Positions 31,601 to 41,500 of a DNA stretch of 64,000 bases are shown one piece after another. Numbering within the stretch: position 1 is the first letter of the stretch; the number at the start of each line of letters is the position of its first letter. The notes beneath the pieces are model-generated. The model saw only the letters and a list, made by a program, of their open reading frames with translations, was not told the DNA's origin and searched no databases. This stretch comes from Dryobates pubescens (lineage: Eukaryota > Chordata > Aves > Piciformes > Picidae). The translations under genes and the position numbers were made by a program. Location of the stretch: NCBI RefSeq assembly GCF_014839835.1, contig NC_071615.1, forward strand, positions 558,001 to 622,000. Direction: 5' to 3'.

Positions 31601-33142
31601 GAGGCTGCATTCCTCATGGCAAGTGCCGCGGCAGGGGCGGGGACAGCCCGGCCAAGATGTGGCTGCTGCCAGTGGAGCTCCATGGAAGGGCTCTGATGAC
31701 CTCCACTGGACAGCTTCCAGCTTCCTCTGCTCTGCAGTGAGGAAGTCTCCAGGGTGCTGTTGCATTCTGTGTGATTTTGATTGTCCAGGCTCCGTTACAG
31801 CTCCCCAGCCCGCTGCTGCAGCCCTGATTCTCTCTGCCCTGCTCTGCCAGCACCTTCAGCTCTCCCCTCCTCAGCTGGAATCACAGGATGGAAGTGGAGC
31901 CTCCAAGGCCACCTTGGCCACGTGCCCTGCAGTGAGCAGGGACTTCCAGCTGCACTGCACTTTGAAGGTCACCATCAGCAGCTCTTCACTGACTAAACCA
32001 GCACTTTGTACTTGAAACAGAAAAGCAGGCTGCACTGTTGAGGTGAGAGACTGCAGCAGCACTGCAAGGAGAGGCCATGGGGTGTGCCCTGTCCCACTGC
32101 TCTCACTGCAGGAGTTTGCTTTGCTGCTGCACTTGTCAGCAAATACCTCCAGGACTCTGATTCTGTGCTTTTGCTACTGCTTGAAGACTCCAAAAGGAAG
32201 AGGCTTGACCTCTCCTTGCTGCTCCTTCCCACCACTGTGCCACCACTGGCAGAGAATCCCAGCCTGGTCTGGGTGGGAATGCACCATCCAAGGTCATCCA
32301 GTCCAGGCCCCTTGCAGCCAGCAGGGACAGAGCATCCCAGAAGGGCAGGGGCTGGAAGGGACCTCTGGGGCTCAGAGTGCACTGCCACACGAGCATCTGC
32401 CTGCAGTGACAGTGGGCAAGAAAACCTCTCCAGGGTTGTTTTCTAAGGGGGTGCAGATCAGCACTTCACCAGGCTGGGGTGGGGATGCCCAACTGGCTGC
32501 TGGGCAATGGATTCGGGGGAAGGTAAGGCTGAGGGCAGACCTTAAAGCTTTCTGTAACTCCCTGCGAGGAGGCTGGGGTGAGGTGGGGGTTGGTCTCTGC
32601 TCTCACGTCGCAGGACAAGAGGCACCAGCCCCAGGTTGTGCCAGGGGAGGTTTAGGTTTCTTTCCTGCAGGAGCGGTCGGGCCCCGGGCCAGGCTGCCCA
32701 GGGAGGTGCTTGTGAAACGCGCGGCCCTGGCCCAGCGGGCAGGGTGCTGCGGGGCCTGGATGACCTCAGAGCTCTCTCCCATCCCCTGGGAGTGCCTCGG
32801 GCTGCTCAGAGCTGCTGCCCTGGCTGCTCCTCGACTGCGGCTGCGAGTGGCAGAAGGCTCTCCCCGGGCTGTGCTTTCCTGTCTCTGTAGCTGCCAGCAC
32901 CCAGCGGCCCTCCGCAAGGGCCCTGCGCGACCCCACGCCGCGGGCCCCAGGGCTGTCACCCTCCTCCCCTCAGCGCCATCCTCTCGGCCTCCCCCAGGCG
33001 GCGCTGGCGGCGCAGGCCGACCCCGCGAGTCCCCTCGCAGTGCCGCGGCCGCAGGCGGCCCCCGGCCCGCACCCACCTGCGAGGGCCCGATGTAATCATC
33101 CAGGTCCGTCAGCTGCAGCACCCCGCTGAAGGGAGACGCCAT
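19664..33142 (-). CDS. CIAO3: Cytosolic iron-sulfur assembly component 3 (NARFL)
   Basis: Hydrogenase-like Fe-S protein that links the CFD1-NBP35 (NUBP) scaffold to the CIA targeting complex, delivering [4Fe-4S] clusters to cytosolic and nuclear proteins. Exons in transcript order: 33142-33077, 31264-31169, 30363-30220, 29913-29781, 28573-28439, 28141-28023, 26644-26515, 26290-26218, 22324-22187, 20941-20784, 19902-19664 (1431 nt, 476 residues, as in human). The start is [21 protein letters not shown]-terminal cluster cysteines are C24, C71, C74 and C77 (CLACSGC); C-terminal ones are C190 (ACPG), C246 (MPCYD), C395 and C399 (ACPAGC). The protein ends in Trp (GLSIKW), as the family does. Intron 4 is GC-AG. 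Introns 4, 8 and 9 carry young CR1 copies in antisense. The promoter is a CpG island. Confidence 0.97.
20281..20297. repeat. Poly-G tract in CIAO3 intron 10
   Basis: A run of G (about 16) at the start of the row at 20281, within the intron between exons 11 and 10. Its length is uncertain. No function is implied. Confidence 0.7.
21385..21936 (+). mobile_element. Two CR1 LINE 3' copies in CIAO3 intron 9
   Basis: A short tail at 21385-21515 (GGGAGATGTCCCTGCCCAGG, then AAGGTCCCTTCCAACCCAAA) is followed by a 400-bp copy at 21533-21936 that starts GGGGTTGGAGCAGCTCTGCC and ends CATTCTGTGATTCT. The second closely matches the copies at 25768 and 28999. It is antisense to CIAO3. Confidence 0.92.
22560..22915 (-). 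mobile_element. CR1-type LINE 3' fragment, second subfamily
   Basis: Reverse-oriented copy of a distinct subfamily: GGGGTTGGAAGCTCTCCACA, GGCAGCCTGCTCCAGGCCTC, TTTATCTCTTGCTGAGCTTT, GCTGCCCTCTGGGGCTGCTC. Relatives occur at 26735, 38185, 38800 and 57955. It lies in CIAO3 intron 8. Confidence 0.85.
24100..24285 (-). mobile_element. CR1 LINE fragment in CIAO3 intron 8
   Basis: Reverse CR1 3' end: GGCTTGGAAGGGACCTGAAG, CATGGGCAGGGACACCTCCC, GAACACCTCCAGGGAGGGGG. A forward tail at about 24484-24560 (GGACTCAATGATCTTGGAGG) and a forward fragment at about 24570-24790 lie next to it. Confidence 0.75.
25512..26197 (+). mobile_element. Long CR1 LINE 3' copy in CIAO3 intron 8
   Basis: The longest CR1 segment in the window (about 690 bp). 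It begins near AGTGAAGGACCTTGGGGTGC, which reads KDLGVLV, typical of the end of the reverse-transcriptase ORF, and runs through the whole 3' UTR to TTCTGTGATTCCATG. The 25768-26197 part nearly matches 21533-21936 and 28999-29425. Its 3' end lies about 20 bp from the exon 8 splice donor of CIAO3, in antisense. Confidence 0.93.
26735..27115 (-). mobile_element. CR1-type LINE fragment, second subfamily
   Basis: Reverse copy with GGGGGGTTGGAAGCTCTCCA, CACACCAAAGAAGTTTCTCC, TTTATCTCTTGCTGAGCATT and ACACCCAGAGGAGGCTCCCC. It starts about 90 bp beyond CIAO3 exon 7, in intron 6. It is nearly identical in its core to the copy at 57955. Confidence 0.88.
28860..29425 (+). mobile_element. CR1 LINE 3' copy in CIAO3 intron 4
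   Basis: Forward CR1 from about GGCTGCATCCAGAGCAGTGT through GGGGTTGGAGCAGCTCTGCT to CCTTCTGTGATTCTATGA. The part from 28999 is nearly identical to the copies at 21533 and 25768. It is antisense to CIAO3. Confidence 0.92.
29578..29775. repeat. CACCAC/CACCAG microsatellite at the CIAO3 exon 4 donor
   Basis: About 200 bp of CACCACCAGACCAGCAGCAC-type trinucleotide mixture. On the CIAO3 strand it is TGGTGGTGC-rich and begins within about 6 bases of the exon 4 splice donor at 29780. All copies are imperfect. Confidence 0.95.
29775..29780 (-). other. Non-canonical GC splice donor, CIAO3 intron 4
   Basis: On the minus strand exon 4 ends AGCTTAG and the intron starts GCAAGT. The next exon starts GTGTGCACC after a good CCCAG acceptor at 28574-28575, restoring a Gly codon (G|GT) and the conserved GVHHVFDT sequence. 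No GT donor nearby keeps the frame. AG|GCAAGT is the classic context of GC-AG introns handled by the major spliceosome. Confidence 0.85.
30835..30935 (-). mobile_element. Short CR1 LINE fragment in CIAO3 intron 2
   Basis: Reverse CR1 tail: GAGGTGGGAAGGGACCTTCC followed by GCAGTCAGCAGGGACATCCC. It is heavily 5'-truncated. Confidence 0.7.
31875..32385 (-). mobile_element. Two short CR1 LINE tails in CIAO3 intron 1
   Basis: Reverse CR1 tails at about 31875-31950 (ATCACAGGATGGAAGTGGAG, TGCAGTGAGCAGGGACTTCC) and 32255-32385 (AATCCCAGCCTGGTCTGGGT, GCAGCCAGCAGGGACAGAGC). The DNA between them is unique. Confidence 0.6.
32520..32770 (+). mobile_element. Diverged CR1 LINE fragment in CIAO3 intron 1
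   Basis: Forward CR1-like order: GGCTGAGGGCAGACCTTAAA, GGAGGCTGGGGTGAGGTGGG, GTGCCAGGGGAGGTTTAGGT, CAGGCTGCCCAGGGAGGTGC. It is more diverged than the intron 8 and 9 copies. Confidence 0.65.
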
Positions 33143-33350
33143 GGCGGCCGCGCCGCCGCCAAGCGCCGCCGCCGGCGGGGAGGACGGCGCCACCGCCTGT
33201 CGTAAAAAGGGCAGCGCCACACTGCCGGAAAGCGCGGCGGAGGGGGGCGGGGCTCGGCGGAAGGGGGGCGGGGCTCGGCGGAAGTGGGCGGGGCTCGGCG
33301 AAGCGGGCGGGGTGCGCGCTCGTCCCGTGGCGGGAGGCTGCGGGGGGCTG
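32880..33350 (-). promoter_or_regulatory. CpG island, CIAO3 promoter
   Basis: CpG-rich sequence covering CIAO3 exon 1 (33077-33142) and about 200 bp upstream. Three near-identical GGGGCGGGGCTCGGCGGAAG-type units at about 33243-33300 contain GC-box-like GGGCGGGG sites. No TATA box is visible. CpG density extends to about 33400, so divergent transcription towards the right is possible, but no gene starts there. Confidence 0.75.
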
Positions 33351-33559
33351 CGGCTTGCATCGGCTTGGGAGGGAGCCGCAAAGGTCGACTGGGGCAGCTC
33401 CTGTGCGCCCAGCAGGGACTCCTCCAACCGCGGCAGGCTGCCCAGGGCCACATCGAGCCCCACCGTGAATGTCTGCAGGGCTGGGGGCTCCGCCGCATCC
33501 CCGGGCAGCCTCTTCGCGGGGAGAGGAAAGCTGCGGACAGCCCTGTAGCAGAGTCCTTG

Positions 33560-33812
33560 TGGCAGGGGTGATGGTTTGAGCTGAAAGAGAGCGACTCAAA
33601 CCAGAGAGAAGGAAGGAAGGGTGGTGAGAGCCTATCCTGCGTAGCCCAGCGAGGAGGGAGCTGCCCCCTGCCTGGAGCCATCCCGGCTCAGGTTGTTCGT
33701 GGCTCTGAGCAGCCTGCTCCGGTTGGGGCTGTCCCTGCTGGCTGCAGGGCGCCGGACTGGATGGGCTATAAAGGTCCTTTCCGCCCCAGAAGATTCTGTT
33801 ACTTTGTGATGC
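33560..33812 (+). mobile_element. CR1 LINE 3' fragment
   Basis: Forward CR1: GGTGATGGTTTGAGCTGAAA, GGTTGGGGCTGTCCCTGCTG, CTATAAAGGTCCTTTCCGCC, ending AGATTCTGTTACTTTGTGAT. It lies 420 bp upstream of the CIAO3 start, just outside the CpG island. Confidence 0.88.
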
Positions 33813-34414
33813 TTTGTGTGTTGGAGGTTCCGAGCTGAGTGTCAGAGACGAAAGAGCTCTTTGAGGGCGACTTTATCTGCATGTGAGGTAGTGGAGAAAG
33901 CGGTGCAACAGTTGTGTGAGGTTGCTGCTGTAAGGCTGCAGTCCTTCCAGGTGAGAGCTGTGCATGTGCTGGGTTGCAGACCCTCCTGGGTCAGTGGCGT
34001 TTCACCAGAAGCCTTGCAGAGCTCAGCCGGATGCCTATCAGCAGGAGCTTTACTTAACGACAATATCTCTTAGCACTGCTGTCCAAGTGCCCTGAGCTAC
34101 CCAGATGGAAACTGCTGAGGGCAGTGTGCTGCAGCGGTGCCAGGCAGGATGAAAGGAGAAAGTGGTTGTGTCTTGGTCCTGACCCTGAAAACGCTGGGGG
34201 TTTGCCCTTGCACCTTCCAAAGCTCTGGTTCAGATGTGAAGGTGAAGCTGTGGGCAAAAATCCAACCCCCCCCGGGTAGATTTCTCTGTGACTTTAGCAT
34301 CCTGCAACTGCACCTCTGAGTTACTGTGAAGAAGCAAAGGAGCTCTGAAGAACCCCTTGGAGGCTGAAGTGCTGTGCATCAGTCTCTGTGCTAGCAAACC
34401 TCAGGCTTCAGGGA

Positions 34415-34640
34415 TCAGATCTCCTCTTCAAACCAGTGTTTGGTATCCAGAGGGGGAGAACACAGCAAACCCCCCAGGACCTGTGTGGTCTCATCCGTGC
34501 TGGTGCTTGTCTGGCTGCAGGAGGTGCTGAAGTAAACATTAAGGCCCCTCATCAGCTGTGAGTCCACGGAGATCATCCCCTGAGGCAGTGATCTGTTGAG
34601 CATCTGGAGCAGCTGTTCAGACAGCTTTCCCATTAACCTG
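34415..34640 (-). other. Unidentified open frame, possible terminal exon
   Basis: An 80-codon frame reads GKLSEQLLQMLNRSL then MISVDSQLMRGLNVYF, and ends WFEEEI before TGA at 34415-34417. A plausible acceptor (CTGCTGGCAG) precedes it at about 34641. Composition is less GC-rich than its neighbours and looks protein-like, unlike the chance frames nearby. I do not recognise the family and found no partner exon upstream (to the right). It could be a last exon of an unannotated gene, a retrocopy fragment, or chance. Confidence 0.3.
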
Positions 34641-34659
34641 CTGCCAGCAGAGGAGAGTC

Positions 34660-36120
34660 CCAAGGGAAGAGGGACAGTCAGGAAGTCAGCCGTGGAGAAG
34701 GCTCCAGCTGGGCTGTGCAAGGGACTGGGGACATGTGGGATGCAACAATCCTGCTGCTCCCCCCCCAGCAAACTAGGGGTGACCCAGAGGGGCTCCCCGG
34801 CTGGCCCTGGGTGGGGGCTGATGCTGAGCTCACAGCAGTCCCTGCCCAGCTGGGCACAGCCTTTCCCTCGTGTGATAAACGTCCCTGTGCAGTGGGGGAG
34901 GCTCTGCCCCCAGGCAGACAGGGAGTAACCTTTGGGGTACTTTGCTCTGCAGGTGGGAGCCCCTGGGGACCCTTAGCTGGGTTTGTCACCCAGGGCAAGG
35001 TCTGAGGGGCAGGTGTGGTTCCTTTGGACTTGGTGCAACACAGACATTGCAGAAGAGATTGCAGGGGACAGAGGGAGGCAGAAGTGAAGGAAAATCTCTT
35101 GTGTGGAGCTCTGGGAGGACCAAAGTGATCTCTGATGCCGTCTGACCTTTTCATCCCGTCCTGGTCATCTCCACTGCCTTCGTGCCGGTGTCTGTGCCAC
35201 TTCCTTTAACCCCGAGTGTCCTCTTGCCAGAGCAGGGTTTGTCCTGGACCTGCTGCAGCAGGAAGTGAGTCAGGGCTGGGTTTGAGCCCTGAGGTGGTGC
35301 TTGCAGGTCCCTGGGCCCCTTGGCTTTCCTCCTTGGCAGCTTGGAAGTAGCCTCGAGCAAAAGCCTTTTAGCCGAGGGCAGATGGCTCTGCAAGACACAA
35401 ACCTGCAGGGCCCTGGTGACCCCCTGGCCTTTGCAGGTAACACCTTGAGCTCTTTCACACCTTCCCAGATGTAACTGAATGCTTAAGCAAACAGGGCTGA
35501 GCCAGGCTGTTGTTGACCCAACTGCTGCCTTGTTTATGGCAAGCCCTCTCCTTGACGCTCAGCACCTAGCACCGTGAGGGCACCGAGCTCCCCGGGCCGG
35601 AGCTCGCCTCTGCACTGCCGCGTTCCTGGGGAGATCTGCTCGGAGATAAGACCCAGCCCTGGCACTTGCAAGCTTAACTTGCAGAGCTCTGAGGGCAGAA
35701 CTTCCTCTCAGCTGCTTTCTGAGCCAAGAGCTGCTCCTGGTGCCTGCTGCAGCCGGGGGCAAGGCTGTGCGGTGCTGGAGGGGCCGAGGGGTGATGAGGA
35801 GCGGTGCTGCAGGGGCTGCCTGCACCCAGCCAGCTCTGCTGGCCCCTGCGGGGCACAGGGCAGCTGGGCTGTGCCAGGACCCCCGACCTGGGAGGGAGAC
35901 CTGGCTGAACAAAGCTCCTTTTGTCTCGGGGAGGTGCAGAGGCTTTGGGCTGAGCAGGGCTGTGGGGTGTGCTGGTGGGGAAGGCACTGGAGAGGATTTG
36001 TTGTCTCTTGTCACACCTGGCTGAGCAGGAACACCTGGGGAGGCCATTGTACACCTGAGTGCTGCTCAAGAGCACTTGAGCCACACTTGGTGCTGCACAG
36101 TCAGGTCGGGTGAGAAGCTA
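34660..36120. other. Intergenic CIAO3-MSLN; no gene recognised
   Basis: About 1.5 kb with no exon I can support and no clear repeat family. Open frames on both strands lack recognisable domains. GC content is moderate, rising around 35560-35900. Confidence 0.4.
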
Positions 36121-36124
36121 CTGA

Positions 36125-36650
36125 CTCATGTGAGGAGCAGCTCAGGGAGCTGAGGTTGTTCAGCCTGGGGAGAAAGAGGCTGAAGGGAGACCTGGCTCCT
36201 TACAGCTCCCTGAAAGGATGTTGGAAATGGCCTCAGGTTGCCCCAGGGGAGGTTTAGGTTGGGCATCAGGAACAATTTCTTCCCCCAAAGGGTTGTCCAG
36301 GCCTGGCCCAGGCTGCCCAGGGCAGTGGTGGAGTTCCCATCCTTGGAGGGGTTTCGGAGCCATGGAGCTGTGGTGCTGAGGGCCATGGCTTGGTGGTGCC
36401 CTGGCAGTGCTGGGGTAAGGCTTGGAGTCATTGCTCTTAAAGGTCTCTTCCAAGCAAAACTGTTCTGTGATTCTATGGTTTCCCCATGGTGCAGACTGTC
36501 TCTCAGGCATGTCCCACTGCTGCCCACCCAGGCTGGATAAAGCTCTGAGCAACCTGATCCAGTGGAGGATGTCCCTGCTGAGTGCAGGAGGGTTGGACTG
36601 GGTGAGCCTTGGAGGTTCCCAGACCTCCAAACCGTTCTGTGAGGTCTGAG
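36125..36650 (+). mobile_element. CR1 LINE 3' fragments
   Basis: A copy at 36125-36475 (GCTCAGGGAGCTGAGGTTGT, GGAGGTTTAGGTTGGGCATC, TCTTCCAAGCAAAACTGTTC, ending TTCTGTGATTCTATGG) and a second tail at 36520-36650 (GGATAAAGCTCTGAGCAACC, AGGATGTCCCTGCTGAGTGC). Both are forward. Confidence 0.88.
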
Positions 36651-37384
36651 AGGCCCTCAGAGGCAGGCTGGCTGCTCCCCTCCCAGCCTGGGTCCATGCA
36701 GCTGCTGCATGGCACAAGGCACTGGGCAGCCCTGGTGCCCCCTCCCAGCTGCTGGCTAAGAGAGGCTCTCCAGCTGTGTGCTCTTGAGGGCAGGTGCCAC
36801 CAGCAGCTCTGTCACACTGAGTCCCCTTTGCCTGCTGCTGAGGAGCTTGGGGCTGCAAAAGCAGAGGAGCTGCTGAGGGGGGGGAGCTGCAGCTGGGAGC
36901 TGGGAGCCCAGCTGCTTGCCAGCTGGTGCATTTCAAGCTGATACAGAGCTGGGCAGCCCAGGGCAGGTGTGGGTGAGAGTCACTTTCACACAGGGACCTG
37001 TGAGTCAGGCCCAGGTGACTTCTGAATCAGCCCAGTCCTAACCTAGCTGCTAACAGCATGGAGGGAGCCAGGGCCTGAGCAGCTGCTGGTGCTGCGAGGC
37101 AGCCCTGGCCTCCCTTGCCCCACACAGGGGCTATGGGTGGGCATGAGGGGGCAAGCCTGAGCCTGGGACAGAGCTGGCTTTGGGACACAGCATCCAAGTG
37201 AGCAAACAAAGCTTGGTGGAGGCTCAGGGTGCAGAGGCACTCTGCTGTGTGCAGAGGCAGTGCTCAGCTCTTGGAGCAGAGCAGCCTGCAGGGATGGGAG
37301 AGCCCAGGAAGCAATGTCCCAGGGGCTCTGCAGCAAGGGAAGAAATGAAGGTGTGTGGGAGGACAAGGGAACACTGAGGGCAGC
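36651..37384. other. Intergenic CIAO3-MSLN; no feature recognised
   Basis: About 730 bp without a supported exon or repeat family. A G-run (GGGGGGGG) occurs near 36878. Confidence 0.4.
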
Positions 37385-37670
37385 TCCTAGGTGGTTATGA
37401 ACACTTCAGGGCTGGGTGTCAGGAGGAAGGGGCCAGGACAGCACAAGGGGCAGGGGGCTTGGGAAGTTCCATCTAAACATGAGCTGCAACCTCTGCCTTT
37501 TGAGGGTGGTGGAGCCCTGGGGCAGGCTGCCCAGGGAGGTTGTGGAGTCTCCATCCCTGGAGTCAATCAAAACCTGCCTGGACCCCGTGCTGGGGATCCT
37601 GTTCTGGGTGACCCTGCTGTGGCATGGGGCCTGGGCTGGATGGTCTCCGGGGGTCCCTTCTGTGACCCTG
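37385..37670 (+). mobile_element. CR1 LINE 3' fragment
   Basis: Forward CR1: GGGTGTCAGGAGGAAGGGGC, GTGGAGCCCTGGGGCAGGCT, TGGAGTCTCCATCCCTGGAG, and a diverged tail with GGTCCCTTCTGTGACC. Confidence 0.8.
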
Positions 37671-38184
37671 GGCAGGGCAGGGAGGGAATTCACCTCAGCA
37701 GCCCCAGCTGGGGCTCAGAGTTTCCCTGCTGCCTCTGAGGCATGAGAAGTGCTGGCAGAGGACAGAAATGCCAGGCATGCCTCTGTGCTGCTGCACATGT
37801 GCATGCTGGAGGGCTCAGAGGTGTGGCCAGGGCTCCCAGTGCATCCTGTAATTTCAGCTGCAGGCTGGAGAGGCCAGGGGCACTCCCTGCTGTGAAAAGC
37901 AGCTCCCTCTGCTCCCAGCCCTGCACACCAAGTGCCAGTGGCTGGAGGTAAGTGCCAGGGGGATGGTGCAGCCTCTGCTGCTCTGCCAGAGGGGAGCTGG
38001 GCTTCAGAGATCAGCTGCAGGCATCCACCTGAGCGAACTCAGCTGCAGCTCTGTGCTTCCCCAGGCAGAGCAGACCCTCAGGAGTTCCTTGTGTGCTTTG
38101 GTCTAGTCTGAGATAGGCTTTGAGCAGTGCTCTTGGCATAAGTTTGCTTGGAGTCAGTCACTTCCCTCCTCCAACCCTGGGCTT

Positions 38185-38450
38185 GGAGTTATCTCCTTCT
38201 CTGATGACCAAACCTGGAGCCCAGGAGGCTCCATCTGAGCAGGAGGAGAAACTTCTGTGGTGTGAGGCTGCTGGAGCCTGGAGCAGGCTGCCCAGAGAGG
38301 TTGTGGAGTCTGGAGAGCTTCCAACCCCCCCTGGGCACTGTGCCCCTGGGCAAGCTGCTGTGGGTGCCCTGCTGGGGCAGGGGCTTGGATGGGTGAGCCC
38401 AGAGGTCCCTTCCAGCCCCCCCATGCTGGCAGCCTGTGTGGTTCTGAGGT
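38185..38450 (+). mobile_element. CR1-type LINE fragment, second subfamily
   Basis: Forward copy: CTCCATCTGAGCAGGAGGAG, GTGTGAGGCTGCTGGAGCC, GCCCAGAGAGGTTGTGGAGT, GAGAGCTTCCAACCCCCCCT, GAGGTCCCTTCCAGCCCCCC. It ends about 75 bp before the MSLN start codon, so it may supply promoter or 5' UTR sequence. Confidence 0.85.
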
Positions 38451-38523
38451 TGTTCCTGTTTGCTTCTTCCTGGCTGCACTAAGCTGACTCCTTGCCCCTG
38501 GGGCATTGAAGACCTCTCCAGCA

Positions 38524-41500
38524 ATGCCACCTTTGCTCCCAGCACTGAGCCTCCTCCTGCTGCTTGGTGAGTACTGCTGTGGGGGCGATGGCTCTGCTGG
38601 GAGGACTTCCCTTGCCATCCCCCTGTCCAGCACAAGGACACAGCTTGCCTGGAAGAGTGAAGGGCTCTTCATGCAATGGCTTTCAAGCCATGATTTTGGG
38701 GATGGTCTTTCCCTGGCTCAGCATGCAGCCATGGGAGGTTATGGGGGAGTGTGGCCAGCAGGCCAAGGGAGGTTCTCCTCTCCCTCTGCTCTGCCCTGCT
38801 GAGGCCACAGCTGGAGTCCTGGGTCCAGTCCTGGGCTCCCCAGGTCAAGAGCCAGGGAAGTGCTGGAGAGAGCCCAGGGGAGGCTGGGAAGATGCTGAGG
38901 GGCCTGGAGCAGCTCTGTGAGGAGCAGAGGCTGAGAGCCCTGGGGCTGAGAGCCTGCAGCAGAGCAGCCCCAGAGGGGAGCTGAGCAATGCTCAGCAAGA
39001 GATAAAGGCTGGGGGGCAAGGGGCTGGGGCCAGGCTCTGCTCTGCCCAAGCAAGCTCCCTGACCTGAGGTGAAAGATGCTAATGCCAGGCAGTCTTTGTG
39101 TGCCCCTGCTGCCCTCCTAGGCTTGCATTTTGCCACCTTTCCAGCTGTGTGCTCTTGGCAGGGCAGCTGCCAGCTGCCAGCAGGAGCCCTGGAAAAGCTG
39201 GGAGCCAAGGGACCAGTGGAGGGCTTGTGCAGCCCTGCCCAGAGCCAGCAGGGACAGGTTGGCTTCTCCCAGCTCTTGGGCAGGACTGGCATGGGGACTG
39301 TCACTCTGTGACCTGGTGCTCTGCAGAGCTGCAGCACAAGGTGCATCTCACCCAGCTGAGGGCTTGGCAGGGGAAATGTGTGGATGCAGCACAGGCCTGG
39401 CTGCAGTGGATGCAGAACCACAGAACTGTTTGGGCTGGAAAAGCTCTCTGAGACCACCCAGTCCAGCCCCCAACCAGCCCCCCCATGGCCACCAAACCCT
39501 GGCCCCAGGTGCCATGGCCACAGGTTTCCTGAGCCCCTCCAGGGCTGGGGACTCCACCACCCCCCTGGGCAGCCTCTGCCCGTGGGGACTGTGTGAAACA
39601 GGTAGAAGCCTCAAGCAGGATGGGAGCAGAAGCTTGGTGAGCCTGGCCCCCCCCAGCCTGCTCATGGTGCACAGGGGGTGCTGGGGAGGGAAGCCCTGGA
39701 GAGAGGATTGTCCCTGGAGGGTCGTCTGCCCCTTGCCTTGCCTTGCCTTGTCCTCTCGGGAGGCAGGGGTGCAGCAGTCCCTCCTGCCAGCTGTGGCACC
39801 CTCCTGCCAGCTGTGGCACCCTGTGCCAGCTGTGGCACCCTGTGCCTGCTCTGCCAGGCTGACCCAGGGTGGGCAGAGCAGTGCTTCATGTCTGCTGCCT
39901 CAGAGCCAGGGAGGGAGCAGCAGGGAGGGCTCAGTGCAGTCCTGTGCCCAGGAAGAGGAACAGAGGGGTGTGCAGGGTCTGCTGAGGCAGGCAGGGCTCT
40001 GGGCATCAGCTCTGGCCCGGGGCTGCTGCTGCACTCTCGGCTCCTTGCCTTGCAGGGTGGCAGGAGCCTGCTGCAGCCTCTGCTGGGACTCACCTGGTAA
40101 GGGCAGCTGCTGGGGGGGAGGGGGTCTGCTCCCCCCAGGCCTTCATGGCAGAGTGGGGCTGGGGGCTGGTGGGCAGGGCCCCGGGGGGGCTGGTGGGCAG
40201 GGCCCCGGGAGGTTGGTGGGCAGGGTGGGCTCCATCCTGGCAGCAGTGCCTGGGGGCTGGGGGCTGGTGGGCAGTGCCCTGGGGGCTGGTGGGCAGAGCC
40301 CCTTGGGGGCTGGGGGCTGGTGGGCAGGGCGGGCTCCATCCTGGCAGCAATGCTCGGGGGGGCTGGGGGCTGGTGGGCAGCGCCCGGGGGGGCTGGGGGC
40401 TGGTGGGCAGTGCCCCTTGGGGCTGGGGGCTGGTGGGCAGGGTGGGCTCCATCCTGGCAGCAGTGCCCGGGGGCTGGGGGCTGATGGGCAGTGCCCGGGG
40501 GGGCTGGTGGGCAGGGCGGGCTCCATCCTGGCAGCAGTGCCCGGGGGCTGGGGGCTGGTGGGCAGTGCCCGGGGGGGCTGGTGGGCAGTGCCCGGGGGGG
40601 CTGGTGGGCAGGGCGGGCGCCATCCTGGCAGCAGTGCCCGGGGGGGCTGGGGGCTGGTGGGCAGTGCCCGGGGGGCTGGTGGGCAGGGCGGGCTCCATCC
40701 TGGCAGCAGTGCCCGGGGGGGCTGGTGGGCAGGGCGGGCTCCATCCTGGCAGCAGTGCCCGGGGGCTGGGGGCTGGTGGGCAGTGCCCGGGGGGGCTGGT
40801 GGGCAGGGCGGGCTCCATCCTGGCAGCAGTGCCCGGGGGCTGGGGGCTGGTGGGCAGGGCGGGCTCCATCCTGGCAGCAGTGCCCGGGGGCACTCCGCTG
40901 CCGCACGGCAGACCCAGCGCACCGGGCGCGGAGCTGGAGCCGAGTGCTCTTCCCCTGGCGGTCGCCAGGCAGGGGTGGGATGGGGCTGGCCTCTCCGGGG
41001 CTGTGCGGGGCTTCGGTGCCAGCCCAGCTGCAGGCAGGTCCGGGGAGGGTCACTCGCACCCCCGGGAGCTGAGTCGCGGAGCCCCCGGGGGCCGTGGGAG
41101 CTCGCCGGGCTCCGGGGCGCGGAGCCGGCGCTGGAAGCCACTTTGGCAGCGGCAGCTTCCGGGCAGGGTGAGGTTGGGAGCCCTGGGTCTGGGCCCCTGA
41201 GCGTCCCCAGGCCAGCTCCAAGCGCAGGCGGTGGCAGGGAGCTGGGCTGGGTGCAGAGCTCCCAGCTGGTGCTGTGCTCCTCTCCTGGCTGGTGCTGAGG
41301 GCTTCCCTTCTCTGCCTCCCCTGGCGCAGTGCTCCAGCTCCGCTGGCGATGGTGAGTCTCCTACCAAGGGGTCCCCCCCAGGGGCGGTCAGCCCTGGCTC
41401 TGTGTGCGCAGTCCCAGCACAGCTCCTCGATCCCTGTCTCTCTCTCTCTGTTTTGGGGAAGCAGAACCTGCCCTGTGTGCCTCGGTGAAGAGGTATGGGA

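Noticed and set aside
33280-33550. Divergent gene starting from the CIAO3 CpG island
   Set aside because: No conserved coding exon follows to the right for 5 kb; the open frames are GC-driven.
41274-41351. Alternative MSLN first exon (LLSWLVLRASLLCL then LAM)
   Set aside because: The frame has no upstream ATG that includes the hydrophobic stretch; the only ATG is the last codon before GTGAGT and would give no signal peptide. Exons at 38524 and 40056 give a complete, in-phase secretory start.
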